From NCBI RefSeq assembly GCF_018449725.1, contig NZ_JAAVVC010000009.1:186001-250000 (forward strand): a stretch of 64,000 nucleotides of DNA, in the 5' to 3' direction. Under the pieces are notes generated by a model. It worked only from the letters and a program-made list of their open reading frames with translations, ran no database searches and was not told the DNA's origin. Shown here piece by piece: positions 1-8,029 of this stretch; position 1 is the first letter of the stretch; every line of letters begins with the position of its first letter. Source of the DNA: Pseudomonas sp. dw_612. Its GTDB lineage: Bacteria; Pseudomonadota; Gammaproteobacteria; Pseudomonadales; Pseudomonadaceae. The translations under genes and the position numbers were made by a program.

Positions 1-513
1 GTTTGGAGTCGTGAATATCAATCAGTGGGTTTAAAAGAAATCCTGTGGAGGGGAAAAGCGGCTGATATCACCGTTGAGGCGTGTTACCAAGTCCGATGCC
101 CCGCGATCGATCAAGCTGCGCACCGCGGTTTTCAAAGCTTATCGCGAGAACGATGTCCGGATATCGTTGTGACTTTGGAATCGCCATGGGGGAAGCGCTT
201 CTTGGTTTTCGACGCGAAGTATCGCAGCGCCCGCTCCAGCGTCCTGGACGCGATGGAGTCAGCGCACATTTATCACGATTGTCTCCGCTGGAAGGGCATA
301 AAGCCTGACACTTCATTGCTTCTTATCCCAAGGGCAGACGAGGTTACGCTGCTGGCCAGCCCGACCTACCACTCGGACTATGGGATCGGAGCTTGGCAAA
401 TCGGGGCTGAATCAGAAGGTGAGGCGTTGGGGGTTGAACTCAAACGAATTCTAACGTCAATACCTATTGCGGCGGCTCAGCTACAGTCAGGCGCTACTGG
501 ATTGGCTTCGTAA
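1..513 (+). CDS. PD-(D/E)XK nuclease-domain protein (DUF2357/McrC-like), 5'-truncated by window edge
   Basis: The frame is open from base 1 (V-W-S-R-E-Y-Q) to a TAA at 511-513, so the GTG at 25 is probably internal and this is the C-terminal part of a longer protein. The visible segment has the layout of a PD-(D/E)XK nuclease core: an RCPDIVV strand carrying the first acidic residue, then about 16 residues later FLVFDAKYR, the D-x-K half of the motif. Aligned with this, a helix (SSVLDAMESAHIYHD) and a following strand (SLLLIPR) fit the fold. Families with this ending include DUF2357 proteins, usually encoded beside McrB-like AAA+ GTPases/ATPases. Position next to Gabija genes and integrases suggests a restriction/defence role. 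Seen: motif and open edge. Inferred: family. The N-terminal half and any partner lie outside the window. Confidence 0.6.
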   Translation, partial: VWSREYQSVGLKEILWRGKAADITVEACYQVRCPAIDQAAHRGFQSLSRERCPDIVVTLESPWGKRFLVFDAKYRSARSSVLDAMESAHIYHDCLRWKGIKPDTSLLLIPRADEVTLLASPTYHSDYGIGAWQIGAESEGEALGVELKRILTSIPIAAAQLQSGATGLAS

Positions 514-916
514 GCCATTTCGTCTCCAGTCTGAGTGCAAATTTCTGTCGGCTCCTGTGAGCTCTCAGAACTGGATACGGAGTGTCTATTGAGTTTAACC
601 GCCGATAAGTGCCACTACCGGCGGGCAACGGTGCGATTGCTGGAGTGGTTGTACGACCAGGTGACCAAGCGCCACTATGATCAGCCGCCACGCTAAGCGC
701 AAGCTGAGTAAGAGGATGTCAAGCTTGTTTTTCTGGTTCCATTATCGAGCATCCGAAGCGTTGCGCGAGTGCACGGCAGCTAACTTCTCGAAACGGCGGA
801 AATGTCGCGCAGAACGATTCGTGCAATGTGATTCAGCTACACGGCGGACGACATTGAGCAACGGCTTGATGAGTTAACGGGTGCCGCGCGAGTGGCCAAG
901 CACGGTTAATGAGTAT
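514..916. other. Intergenic stretch with no supported gene
   Basis: About 400 bases between the nuclease-type gene and the integrase remnant. A 35-codon frame from TTG 589 to TAA 694-696 ends in K-R-H-Y-D-Q, faintly like the tail of a tyrosine recombinase, and a short frame near 845-909 reads Y-T-A-D-D-I-E-Q-R-L. Neither has a ribosome site or enough length to call. It looks like mutated coding debris. Confidence 0.4.
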
Positions 917-1330
917 CTACGGATGCTCCGAATGCGGCAACGTTTCAAGACACACACGGCCTGCCCACGCGGCCAAGCCGCCAAACGACATTCCGGCATC
1001 CGCGTACCCAGCGCCGACTTCACATCCTTCAAGCGCACATAGCTCATCAGCCTCTTGCTGTCCCAACCATTGGCAGGCGTCCAGATCGCGAAGCCTTGCG
1101 TCATCGAGTGGCGGCTATACAACTCCGCTGGCAATCCTGCCTCTTTGAAAATTCGGCGCAGCACAGGGATCAGGCTATGCGGTTGCATGGCTTTACCTGA
1201 CAGATTGCCACAGCGATCAATCCACTGGAACACCGGGCCTTTCCCGAGCCCGGCAACTGTTATCCAGTTGATATGGGCCTCCAGTCAAGTTGCTGCCACC
1301 AGTCCTTTGAGAGCCGGATAAGGAACCATT
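917..1330 (-). pseudogene. Degenerate tyrosine recombinase (integrase) C-terminal remnant
   Basis: On the minus strand the reading P-Y-P-A-L-K-G-L-V-A-A-T, stop, L-E-A-H-I-N-W-I-T-V-A-G, then GPVFQWIDRCGNLS, and later GFAIWTPANGWDSKRLMSYV followed by KDVKSAL, matches the catalytic C-terminus of tyrosine integrases of the ANGWD...LM.YVGWKDVKSALRY type. It is broken in three ways: an in-frame TGA (top strand 1285-1287); R-H-S-M-T-Q-G where the family has H-S-L-R-R-G, losing a catalytic Arg; and a one-base deletion near 1009, after which the nucleophile segment Y-A-D-A-G-M-S-F-G-G continues in another frame (Tyr codon at 1004-1006). The N-terminal two-thirds are gone, replaced by gajA on the other strand. 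It marks an earlier integration event at this locus. Confidence 0.75.
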
Positions 1331-1490
1331 TGGTATGTCGCTTCGTCACGACCCCCGGCAAGCGATCGGTAATCGAGTAGCCTTCTGCGGTGTTTCGTGG
1401 CATATAGCTAGCACGCACAGGGAGGGTGCCGGCCAGTATGGCGCTGCAAAAACTCGCTCCCTGCCACTGAACCAGGATGGGGACAGCGCT

Positions 1491-3554
1491 GTGTACCTTT
1501 CGGCATTGAAAATCGAAAACTTCCGCCAGTTCGGCCATGGCGATCATGCATTGAACATCCAGTTCAACGAAGGCGTGACTGCACTCGTCGGCGAAAACGA
1601 CGCGGGCAAAACCGCGGTCATCGATGCAATCCGTTACGTGTTGCAAACACGGGATGCCGAGTACCTTCGGCTGCAGATTGAGGACTTCCACATCGCCAGC
1701 GTTGGCACTCAAGCGGAGACCATCACGCTCAGATGCACCTTGGAAGGACTTAGCTCCTCGGAACTAGGTGCTTTCGCTGAGTATGTGACCTACACCAATG
1801 ACATGGCCCGCCTGTATGTGCACTGGTCAGCTCGCCGCGTTGTTGCCTCGGCCTCAACCCGCAAATGGGTGGATATCTCGGTTCGCTCGGGGGAAAAAGG
1901 CGAAGGCCCGTCTCTGGACGTGGGCGTAAGGCAACTGCTCGCCACTGCGTACCTTAAACCGCTGCGCGACGCAGAGCGGGAGATGTCCCCGGGCCGGAAT
2001 TCCCGGCTTTCCCAGGTATTGAGCAGTTTCCCTAATATTGATGCAGGCAACACGTTTGATCCCGCAACCCTCCCCACCGACCTCACGGATGCAGAAGCGC
2101 TTAGCATTGCCGGCATGGGTGATTTCCTCCGCCACCTGGTGAACTCTCACGGCGCCATTGTCTCCGCTCAGAAGGCAATCAACGACACATACCTTCGCCC
2201 GCTGTCACTGGCTGGACAGCCCCTTACGAGTCGTATCGGCTTCGGGGAAGCCGGAACTGATCCCGCCAAGCTCAAGCAAATCCTGGAGCGATTGGAGCTC
2301 GGGCTGCTGGATCATGCCACTGGAGAGGCGCGAGGCATCTACGGGCTAGGCTCCAACAACGTGTTGTTCATGGCCTGCGAACTACTGCTCCTCGGCAAAG
2401 AACCTGACGGTCTGCCGCTGCTTCTCATTGAAGAGCCGGAAGCGCACCTGCACCCGCAACGCCAGCTCCAGTTGATGGAGTTTCTCGAAGCCGCGGCGAG
2501 GCCCTCTACGGGGTTGAGGCCGGTTCAGGTCATCCTCAGCACCCATAGCCCCAACCTGAGCTCAAAGATACCGCTGCAGAACATGGTTTTGATGCAACGG
2601 CAAAGGGCTTTCTCGCTCGCCGAGAGTCAGACCTGCTTGGCACCTGATGATTATCGCTTCCTTAGCAGGTTCTTAGACGTTTCAAAGGCGGGGCTGTTCT
2701 TTGCGAAGGGCTTGCTTGTTGTCGAAGGTGATGCGGAAGCCATACTGCTGCCGTCATTGGCACGTCGTTTGGGTAAGGATCTCACCAAGCACGGCGTATC
2801 AATCATCAATGTGGGTGGTGTGGGGCTTCGGCGTTATTCAAAAATCCTGCAGCGCAAGGATACTTCCAAGGGCGAAATCACTGTGCCCACCGCGTGCGTT
2901 ACCGACATGGATGTAATGCCGGACTGCGCGCCCGAAATTCGGGGGCTGAAGGGTGTGAGGGGGATGGACTGGCCAGACATCGCCAAGCGCCGCTGGCGCT
3001 CCATAAAAGACTTTGGTTCTACTCCAGTGGACGTCGAAAAAGGCCTGAAGGAACATCGCGAGAAGCGCGCCGAGAGCGATGGGCAATGTGTCCGTACATT
3101 CGTTGCCGACCACTGGACGCTCGAATACGACCTGGCGTTTAAAGGGCTCTCGAAGGAAGTTCATCATGCTGCGTTCTTCGCCATCTATGAGGAAAAGATC
3201 GACGACTGCACGGAAACTAAAGCTAGCCTGCTGAAGAAGGCGCAGACAGCCTTCGATAAGATCCAGACGACCCATGCCACCGAGGAAGCCCGTTGCTCCG
3301 CGATTTATAAGCTGTTTAATAGGGCGTCAAAAGCAATCGCAGCCCAGCACCTGATCGACTTTATCGATCTGCGTTTCGAAAACGGCACCCTGGATGCCAC
3401 GAAACTCCGCGGGCTGTTGCCAACCTATGTTGTTCATGCGATTGAGTACGCAACCGGCGGGGCAGCATTGACCACAACCAGTCTCACTCATCCCGTGATG
3501 ATGCCAGCAGCACCGGCAGGATCCGCCGATTCTCTGGAAGAGCTCGCCGAATGA
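1491..3554 (+). CDS. gajA: Gabija-type OLD-family ATP-dependent nuclease GajA
   Basis: 687-aa OLD-family protein with an N-terminal ABC/SMC-type ATPase and a C-terminal TOPRIM nuclease. Residue landmarks from GTG 1491: Walker A GENDAGKT at 34-41, helical middle, signature region near 287-300, Walker B LLLIEEPEAHLHP at about 310-322, and the switch histidine in LSTHSPN at about 349. The TOPRIM part shows the metal-binding glutamate E412 (LLVVEGDAEA) and the D472-M-D474 pair (VTDMD). Known Gabija GajA forms oligomers that nick or degrade phage DNA when nucleotide levels fall. The frame is open upstream to 1335, but residues before YLSALKIENF look non-protein, and GTG 1491 has a GGATGGGGA ribosome site, so I place the start there. 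It overlaps gajB by 4 bp (ATGA). At 687 aa it is longer than the ~580-aa archetype. Confidence 0.85.
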   Translation: MYLSALKIENFRQFGHGDHALNIQFNEGVTALVGENDAGKTAVIDAIRYVLQTRDAEYLRLQIEDFHIASVGTQAETITLRCTLEGLSSSELGAFAEYVTYTNDMARLYVHWSARRVVASASTRKWVDISVRSGEKGEGPSLDVGVRQLLATAYLKPLRDAEREMSPGRNSRLSQVLSSFPNIDAGNTFDPATLPTDLTDAEALSIAGMGDFLRHLVNSHGAIVSAQKAINDTYLRPLSLAGQPLTSRIGFGEAGTDPAKLKQILERLELGLLDHATGEARGIYGLGSNNVLFMACELLLLGKEPDGLPLLLIEEPEAHLHPQRQLQLMEFLEAAARPSTGLRPVQVILSTHSPNLSSKIPLQNMVLMQRQRAFSLAESQTCLAPDDYRFLSRFLDVSKAGLFFAKGLLVVEGDAEAILLPSLARRLGKDLTKHGVSIINVGGVGLRRYSKILQRKDTSKGEITVPTACVTDMDVMPDCAPEIRGLKGVRGMDWPDIAKRRWRSIKDFGSTPVDVEKGLKEHREKRAESDGQCVRTFVADHWTLEYDLAFKGLSKEVHHAAFFAIYEEKIDDCTETKASLLKKAQTAFDKIQTTHATEEARCSAIYKLFNRASKAIAAQHLIDFIDLRFENGTLDATKLRGLLPTYVVHAIEYATGGAALTTTSLTHPVMMPAAPAGSADSLEELAE

Positions 3555-5539
3555 CGCTCAACCAACTGGTTGCACCCATCACTGACTCCGATGTGGACTG
3601 GGTCATCGAGCTGATGGGACTGGAAACGCTGGATGAGCCCCGTCGAGATTTTTTGAAATCTATGGACACGGTAGATGTGGCGGCTTGTCCTGGGAGCGGG
3701 AAGACGACCCTGGTCGTCGCAAAGCTTGCGATTCTGGCTCGCCACTGGAAGAGCCGTATGCAGGGTATCTGCGTGCTTTCGCACACCAACGCGGCTCGGG
3801 AGGAGATCGAGAAACGCCTTGGTGGCACCGAGGTGGGTCAACGGCTGCTGCGTTTTCCTCACTACATCGACACCATCCATGGCTTCACCGGCCGATTCCT
3901 TGCATCTCCGTGGTTACGCTCGAAAGGGATTGAACTGCAGGCCATCGACGATGAGGCCACGCACAAGGCTCGGCGAAGCGAACTGACGAACAGGGAGCAC
4001 TTTGGCGCACTGGCTGCCTTCGAGAACAAATTCAAAAGCCTTCAAAGCCTGAGAGTCAAATCTGCCGATTTCGACCGTCCACTTGGCGATGAAGATATTG
4101 GGTTTGCACCACACACGGCGACCTATAAGAGTGTGGTGAAATCGCTGAGCGGCGCGGCCAAAGCTGGTTACTTCTGCTTCGATGAAGTGTTCGTACTAGG
4201 CCACGCATTGCTCAATCAGGAGCCGACCGTAGGCGGCGCATTGCGCCAGCGTTTCCCATGCGTGTTGATTGATGAGATGCAGGACACGCAGCCTAATCAG
4301 GCGGGAGTGCTTCAACGGGTATTTCCCCACGACGATCCAGATGTCCGCGTCATTCGCGTTGGCGATCCGAACCAAGAGATCTTTGAGAAAAAGACGCCAT
4401 TGCAGGATCCCTTCCCAGACCCAGGGCGTCAGTTAGAAATCACCAGCAGTTTCCGCTTTGATCAGTCCATTGCATCGATCGCCAACCCGTTCGCGTATGC
4501 CCCCATCACGAACGGATTGATAGGGCTTGGGGCTCCGCGTGACTCAGACACTATCCCTAACACAATCATCGTCTTCCCTGACGACGATGCAACTGGTGTT
4601 TTAGATGAGTTCGGGAAGTTGGTGCTGAAGCATCTGCCGGCGGAATCCTATAAGGCTGGTGTGTTCGCCGTCGGTGCTGTGCACCGGCTTGAGAACTACA
4701 AGGCGAACCAGTACCCAAAGGCCTTGGAGCATTACTGGCCATCCTATCGGTCTGATACTACCAAAATATCGTTCAAGCCCCGTACCTTCGCTGAAGGTGC
4801 ACACATTGCCCGGCGTTACGCGATGCGGGAGCCCACAGCTGCTTCCGCGGTTGAGTTGTTGGCTTCGTGTCTGGTGAACCTCGGCACGCTGGCCTTTCCT
4901 GGAAGCATGGTGAAGCTGAAAGGCAGACATCAAGCTGCTGTGGGGGAGAAGCTCAACGCCAAGCCACAAGCACTTGCCCAGTATCGAGAGTGCCTCCAAC
5001 TGATCCTATTCGTGCCGACTGAAATGACTCAGCAAGACTGGATCAAAGTCATCGCTCCGAAACTCTTGCTTCTGGCAACTGCGCTTCATGATGCCGAAGG
5101 CGTGGCTGTAGACCTGCCGGCTCACCAGTATCTTGCTTGGGACACTGCGCCCGCAGCCACTGAAGCCGGAGAAAGCGGCGGTTCACTGATCAACACCTAC
5201 CGATTCCAGGATGGCGCCGATGGCGTCGATATCCGGATGTCATCCATCCATTCGGAAAAGGGCAAAACCCACGCCGCAACGTTGATCCTAGAGACTTTTA
5301 GGAAGACCCACTTCATTCAGAAGCTCATGCCGTGGCTTGAGGGCAAGACGACAGCGGTCAAGAGGCCACAGGAAACTGCGAAGAAAGACATGATGTTGAT
5401 GTACGTGGGGATGACCCGACCGTCGCATATGCTGTGCTTGGCCGTACGTCAGAGTTCATTGGGGGAGGGCGCCGCTGGCGAAAAGCGAAGGACTGTCCTG
5501 AAAGCGGCAGGGTGGTCAATTTTGGAGCTCGCGACCTAA
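3551..5539 (+). CDS. gajB: Gabija-type UvrD/PcrA-like superfamily 1 helicase GajB
   Basis: 662-aa SF1 DNA helicase, partner of the preceding OLD nuclease. Visible motifs: Walker A ACPGSGKTT (45-53), motif Ia LSHTNAAREEI (about 76-86), motif II LIDEMQDTQ (about 239-247), motif III RVGDPNQEIF (about 269-278), motif IV SSFRFDQ (about 299), motif V SSIHSEKGKTH and motif VI MYVGMTRPSHML near the C-terminus. In Gabija the helicase associates with the GajA tetramer and is thought to sense DNA termini. The start ATG lies inside the gajA stop (ATGA), implying translational coupling. It is larger than the ~494-aa archetypal GajB; the extra length is mainly between motifs IV and V (about residues 310-560), which has no motif I recognise. 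An alternative reading is another OLD/UvrD two-gene system, but architecture and order fit Gabija. Confidence 0.85.
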   Translation: MTLNQLVAPITDSDVDWVIELMGLETLDEPRRDFLKSMDTVDVAACPGSGKTTLVVAKLAILARHWKSRMQGICVLSHTNAAREEIEKRLGGTEVGQRLLRFPHYIDTIHGFTGRFLASPWLRSKGIELQAIDDEATHKARRSELTNREHFGALAAFENKFKSLQSLRVKSADFDRPLGDEDIGFAPHTATYKSVVKSLSGAAKAGYFCFDEVFVLGHALLNQEPTVGGALRQRFPCVLIDEMQDTQPNQAGVLQRVFPHDDPDVRVIRVGDPNQEIFEKKTPLQDPFPDPGRQLEITSSFRFDQSIASIANPFAYAPITNGLIGLGAPRDSDTIPNTIIVFPDDDATGVLDEFGKLVLKHLPAESYKAGVFAVGAVHRLENYKANQYPKALEHYWPSYRSDTTKISFKPRTFAEGAHIARRYAMREPTAASAVELLASCLVNLGTLAFPGSMVKLKGRHQAAVGEKLNAKPQALAQYRECLQLILFVPTEMTQQDWIKVIAPKLLLLATALHDAEGVAVDLPAHQYLAWDTAPAATEAGESGGSLINTYRFQDGADGVDIRMSSIHSEKGKTHAATLILETFRKTHFIQKLMPWLEGKTTAVKRPQETAKKDMMLMYVGMTRPSHMLCLAVRQSSLGEGAAGEKRRTVLKAAGWSILELAT

Positions 5540-5662
5540 ATAGGGATCACCGGAATCGACCACGCCGTTGGGCCACAAGGCTGCGCATAGTCGCTTTGTA
5601 GCATTACGAACACCCTGGATCAAACACCTACAGACCTAACTTTGCATTAGAAGGGAAGACCA

Positions 5663-6772
5663 ATGCTGATCACCTCCGCAACTCCGCAGGAGCTCATTGA
5701 CTGGTTTCATGTCAAGCAAGAAAAACAACGAATCATGTGCGTTATGCTGGCGCCGGAATTGGAAGACCAGCAAAAGTTGAAGGACTTGATCCTGGGCTTT
5801 TCAGCTGCAGACGCGGTGCTCGGTGGAGAGGTAGCCTTCATTCTACTCGACCCCACTGGAAGTTCAGCGGTAGGGCTTGACCGGGGTCTTGGTGAGGTAG
5901 GGGCGTTTTCAGGAGTGGCTTTTCCCTTACGGGACACCACGAGCTTTCGAGATCTCACTGATGAGTGGGAGCAGCACCGTGATCATGTAGCAAAGACGTC
6001 AGCAAGAGGAATGGCCCGGTTCGTTCCGGACTTCATGCAGATTTTCAACGTGGAACCCGCCGACCTCCCATGCCTCTGCTTGGTCGTGCATGGAGTGGAT
6101 GAGTCCCTTGTCCTTTCTTTAGACAAGGAGTGGACAACAGAACATCTCAAAGAGCTCCTGCAGAAAATCCGCAAGATTGTGGATGGCACGCCTAATTTCA
6201 AAAAAGTTATTTCGAGTATGGCAGGCCTGCTGCCTAAGTCCTTGGAGCGAATCGAAGATCTCGTCAACAGCATCGGTGCAAAGACGAGTCAGATCTCTAA
6301 AATCTTGGATCAGATGCTTCGACGGTATGATGGCAGTGATGAAGATCGTCGGATGGTGGTGTCTTATGTGGCTCAAGGCTGTCAGGGCCGAAAGATACTC
6401 GAAGATGTCCTGTCGCGATTCTCCTTCAAAGAGTCTGAGAAATTTCTCAGAGACGAGCAAATCTCGCGCTTGTTGAGGCTGGCGGATGAGCTGGACAGCC
6501 GTCGAGCACCACTGATTGAGCTACAACGTGGTGGCCTCTTTATCCCATCGGTCACGGAGCAGGCTCAGCATTGGATGGAAAGCCGCGACAAATTGTTCGG
6601 AGAACTTGAAGGTCTTTTGCCGGGCAAACAAATAGCCACTACCCGTATCAACCGAAATCAACTGACCCGAATCAAATCGGCCCTAGAACTGGTGAACACA
6701 TCGGGTGAGGTAGTGGGCAAGGCAGTTGCGGCGTATGAGTGGATCATTAAGCTGATGGGGAAGGGTGGCTAG
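5663..6772 (+). CDS. Unrecognised 369-aa protein behind gajAB, possible thioredoxin-like N-domain
   Basis: I do not recognise a family. It starts at ATG 5663 after AGAAGGGAAG, 123 bp behind gajB on the same strand, so it may be co-transcribed. Residues 1-170 alternate strands and helices: strand IMCVMLAP, helix, strand VAFILLDP, a long insert, then DLPCLCLVVHG, strand ESLVLSL and helix TEHLKELLQKI. That order resembles a thioredoxin fold with a Pro-containing turn but without any CxxC, so a redox role is unlikely. Residues 185-369 are predicted mostly helical, with a hydrophilic stretch (RIEDLVNSIGAKTSQISKIL) that could coil. No signal peptide or membrane helix. Position inside a defence island makes it a candidate accessory factor, sensor or regulator for Gabija, or an independent defence gene. 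This is inference only. Confidence 0.6.
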   Translation: MLITSATPQELIDWFHVKQEKQRIMCVMLAPELEDQQKLKDLILGFSAADAVLGGEVAFILLDPTGSSAVGLDRGLGEVGAFSGVAFPLRDTTSFRDLTDEWEQHRDHVAKTSARGMARFVPDFMQIFNVEPADLPCLCLVVHGVDESLVLSLDKEWTTEHLKELLQKIRKIVDGTPNFKKVISSMAGLLPKSLERIEDLVNSIGAKTSQISKILDQMLRRYDGSDEDRRMVVSYVAQGCQGRKILEDVLSRFSFKESEKFLRDEQISRLLRLADELDSRRAPLIELQRGGLFIPSVTEQAQHWMESRDKLFGELEGLLPGKQIATTRINRNQLTRIKSALELVNTSGEVVGKAVAAYEWIIKLMGKGG

Positions 6773-7080
6773 CCTCGACCCCACGACTGGTTCGCAGGGA
6801 ATGCTTACCGGCATTTCCTGAGCGTTCGAGGCCTGGCTTAGTAACCATCGCAGCCCCGATCTGGCAATCGCCGTACACCTAGAGGTTCTCAGGGGGCGCC
6901 CGCTATTTGTCGTATTTTGGAGGCAGAGGGCAGTCGTAGTTCACGTCTCTAAATGTAACCGCCCAGGCTGCCCCATCATGATCCCCGACACCCGGGCAAG
7001 CATAGCTAGTTTCTTCAGAAAGCGGTCGCTCCTGTCGTTGCGGCTGTCATCATTCACGAATCAAATAAGGTTATAGAGCG
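6773..7080. other. Intergenic region, no gene recognised
   Basis: 308 bases between two unrecognised genes. Short hairpin potential near 6796-6820 is imperfect and lacks a T-run, so I do not call a terminator. No open frame above about 33 codons has a ribosome site. Confidence 0.3.
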
Positions 7081-7923
7081 TTGAGTAATTCCTACAGCAT
7101 TCCGCCTAGTGAAAATAAAGCTAAAGAGTCCGCTACCCAGGCTCTGTTTGGCGTAACCCTGGGGGTCATTGCAATGTTTGGCATCGCGATCTCATGTATT
7201 AACGGCTCTGACCCTGAACCCGAAAAGTTTGCCCTTTTTATGTGTGGTGTCCTGCTAGGCTCGATTTATGTGTTCATGGGTTTGGTTGAAGTCACCCTCA
7301 TGCATCGCCTCATGAATCTGAAATCAAGTTTATTATTGTGGGCGTTCTTCGTGGCGTGCCTAGGCTACGTCGCTAGAACAAGAGCGTCAGTGGATATCAA
7401 CCGAATATTTCACATGGAGGCCAGTGCTTTTCCGATGACCTTAGCAGCAACCACTTTGTTACATATGATCAGTATTCTGTTTTGGTTTTTCATTATCTCA
7501 GGTTTTGTGTGCAATTTATTAGTGGTCAGTTCAGTATTGCAAGGAAGCCATCATGGCAAAGGGCTCATGCTAATAGTCTGCCAGGTCGTTACAGGAATTT
7601 CATTTATTACCATGGCGGGGTTTTCGCACTTCAGGATCGACAGGGAGAGTTCGAGGGATCAAATGATCTACAGGATTGCCCACGCGGTAGATTTCAATGC
7701 GTACTCTCCTTGTGCAAACATAGATAGCGCCACTAAAAGCATGGTGTTTCTGGACGCCGACAAGCGTTTGGCTTTAATTGCTCCTGTTCTAGACGAGTTC
7801 ATAACGTTCGAATGGAGAAAAGTATCGTTTCTTCGTTCAGTTGCTGTCCCAGAGAACTTTGAGACTATAACGTGTGAGTATGCGGCCTCAAGCAAAAATT
7901 CGGCAGCGGTTTGGGCGCATTGA
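7081..7923 (+). CDS. Unrecognised integral membrane protein, about five membrane segments
   Basis: 280 aa from TTG 7081; no ATG lies nearby upstream and the N-terminal S-N-S-Y-S-I-P-P-S-E-N-K is a plausible soluble leader, but the start is uncertain because the ribosome site (TAGAG) is weak. Hydrophobic segments at about 23-40, 48-70, 82-98, 115-148 (probably two passes) and 160-180, followed by a soluble C-terminal region of about 95 residues with no known motif. Cysteines and a His pair (GSHHGKG, loop near 152) are the only distinctive polar features. Codon use is A/T-richer than the core genes, as in its island neighbours. It converges with the integrase at 8030. Many phage-defence systems end in membrane effectors, but nothing in the sequence shows that here. 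Function unknown. Confidence 0.5.
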   Translation: MSNSYSIPPSENKAKESATQALFGVTLGVIAMFGIAISCINGSDPEPEKFALFMCGVLLGSIYVFMGLVEVTLMHRLMNLKSSLLLWAFFVACLGYVARTRASVDINRIFHMEASAFPMTLAATTLLHMISILFWFFIISGFVCNLLVVSSVLQGSHHGKGLMLIVCQVVTGISFITMAGFSHFRIDRESSRDQMIYRIAHAVDFNAYSPCANIDSATKSMVFLDADKRLALIAPVLDEFITFEWRKVSFLRSVAVPENFETITCEYAASSKNSAAVWAH

Positions 7924-8029
7924 TCGCCATCAACGGAAGTACTTTTCGCCAATTTGAGCCTAGTCGGTCAAGGCATTCACGACCGGCCAAAGTTTAGAAT
8001 TTAGGTTCGGTGCAAGTCGCCGAGGACTT

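Noticed and set aside
1335..1490. N-terminal extension of GajA to an ATG at 1335
   Set aside because: The 52 extra residues do not resemble OLD proteins, which start directly with the L-K-I-E-N-F-R strand, and the stretch overlaps the fossil integrase neighbourhood.
6790..6825. Rho-independent terminator behind the 369-aa gene
   Set aside because: The GGAATGC/GCATTTCC pairing is imperfect and there is no T-run after it.
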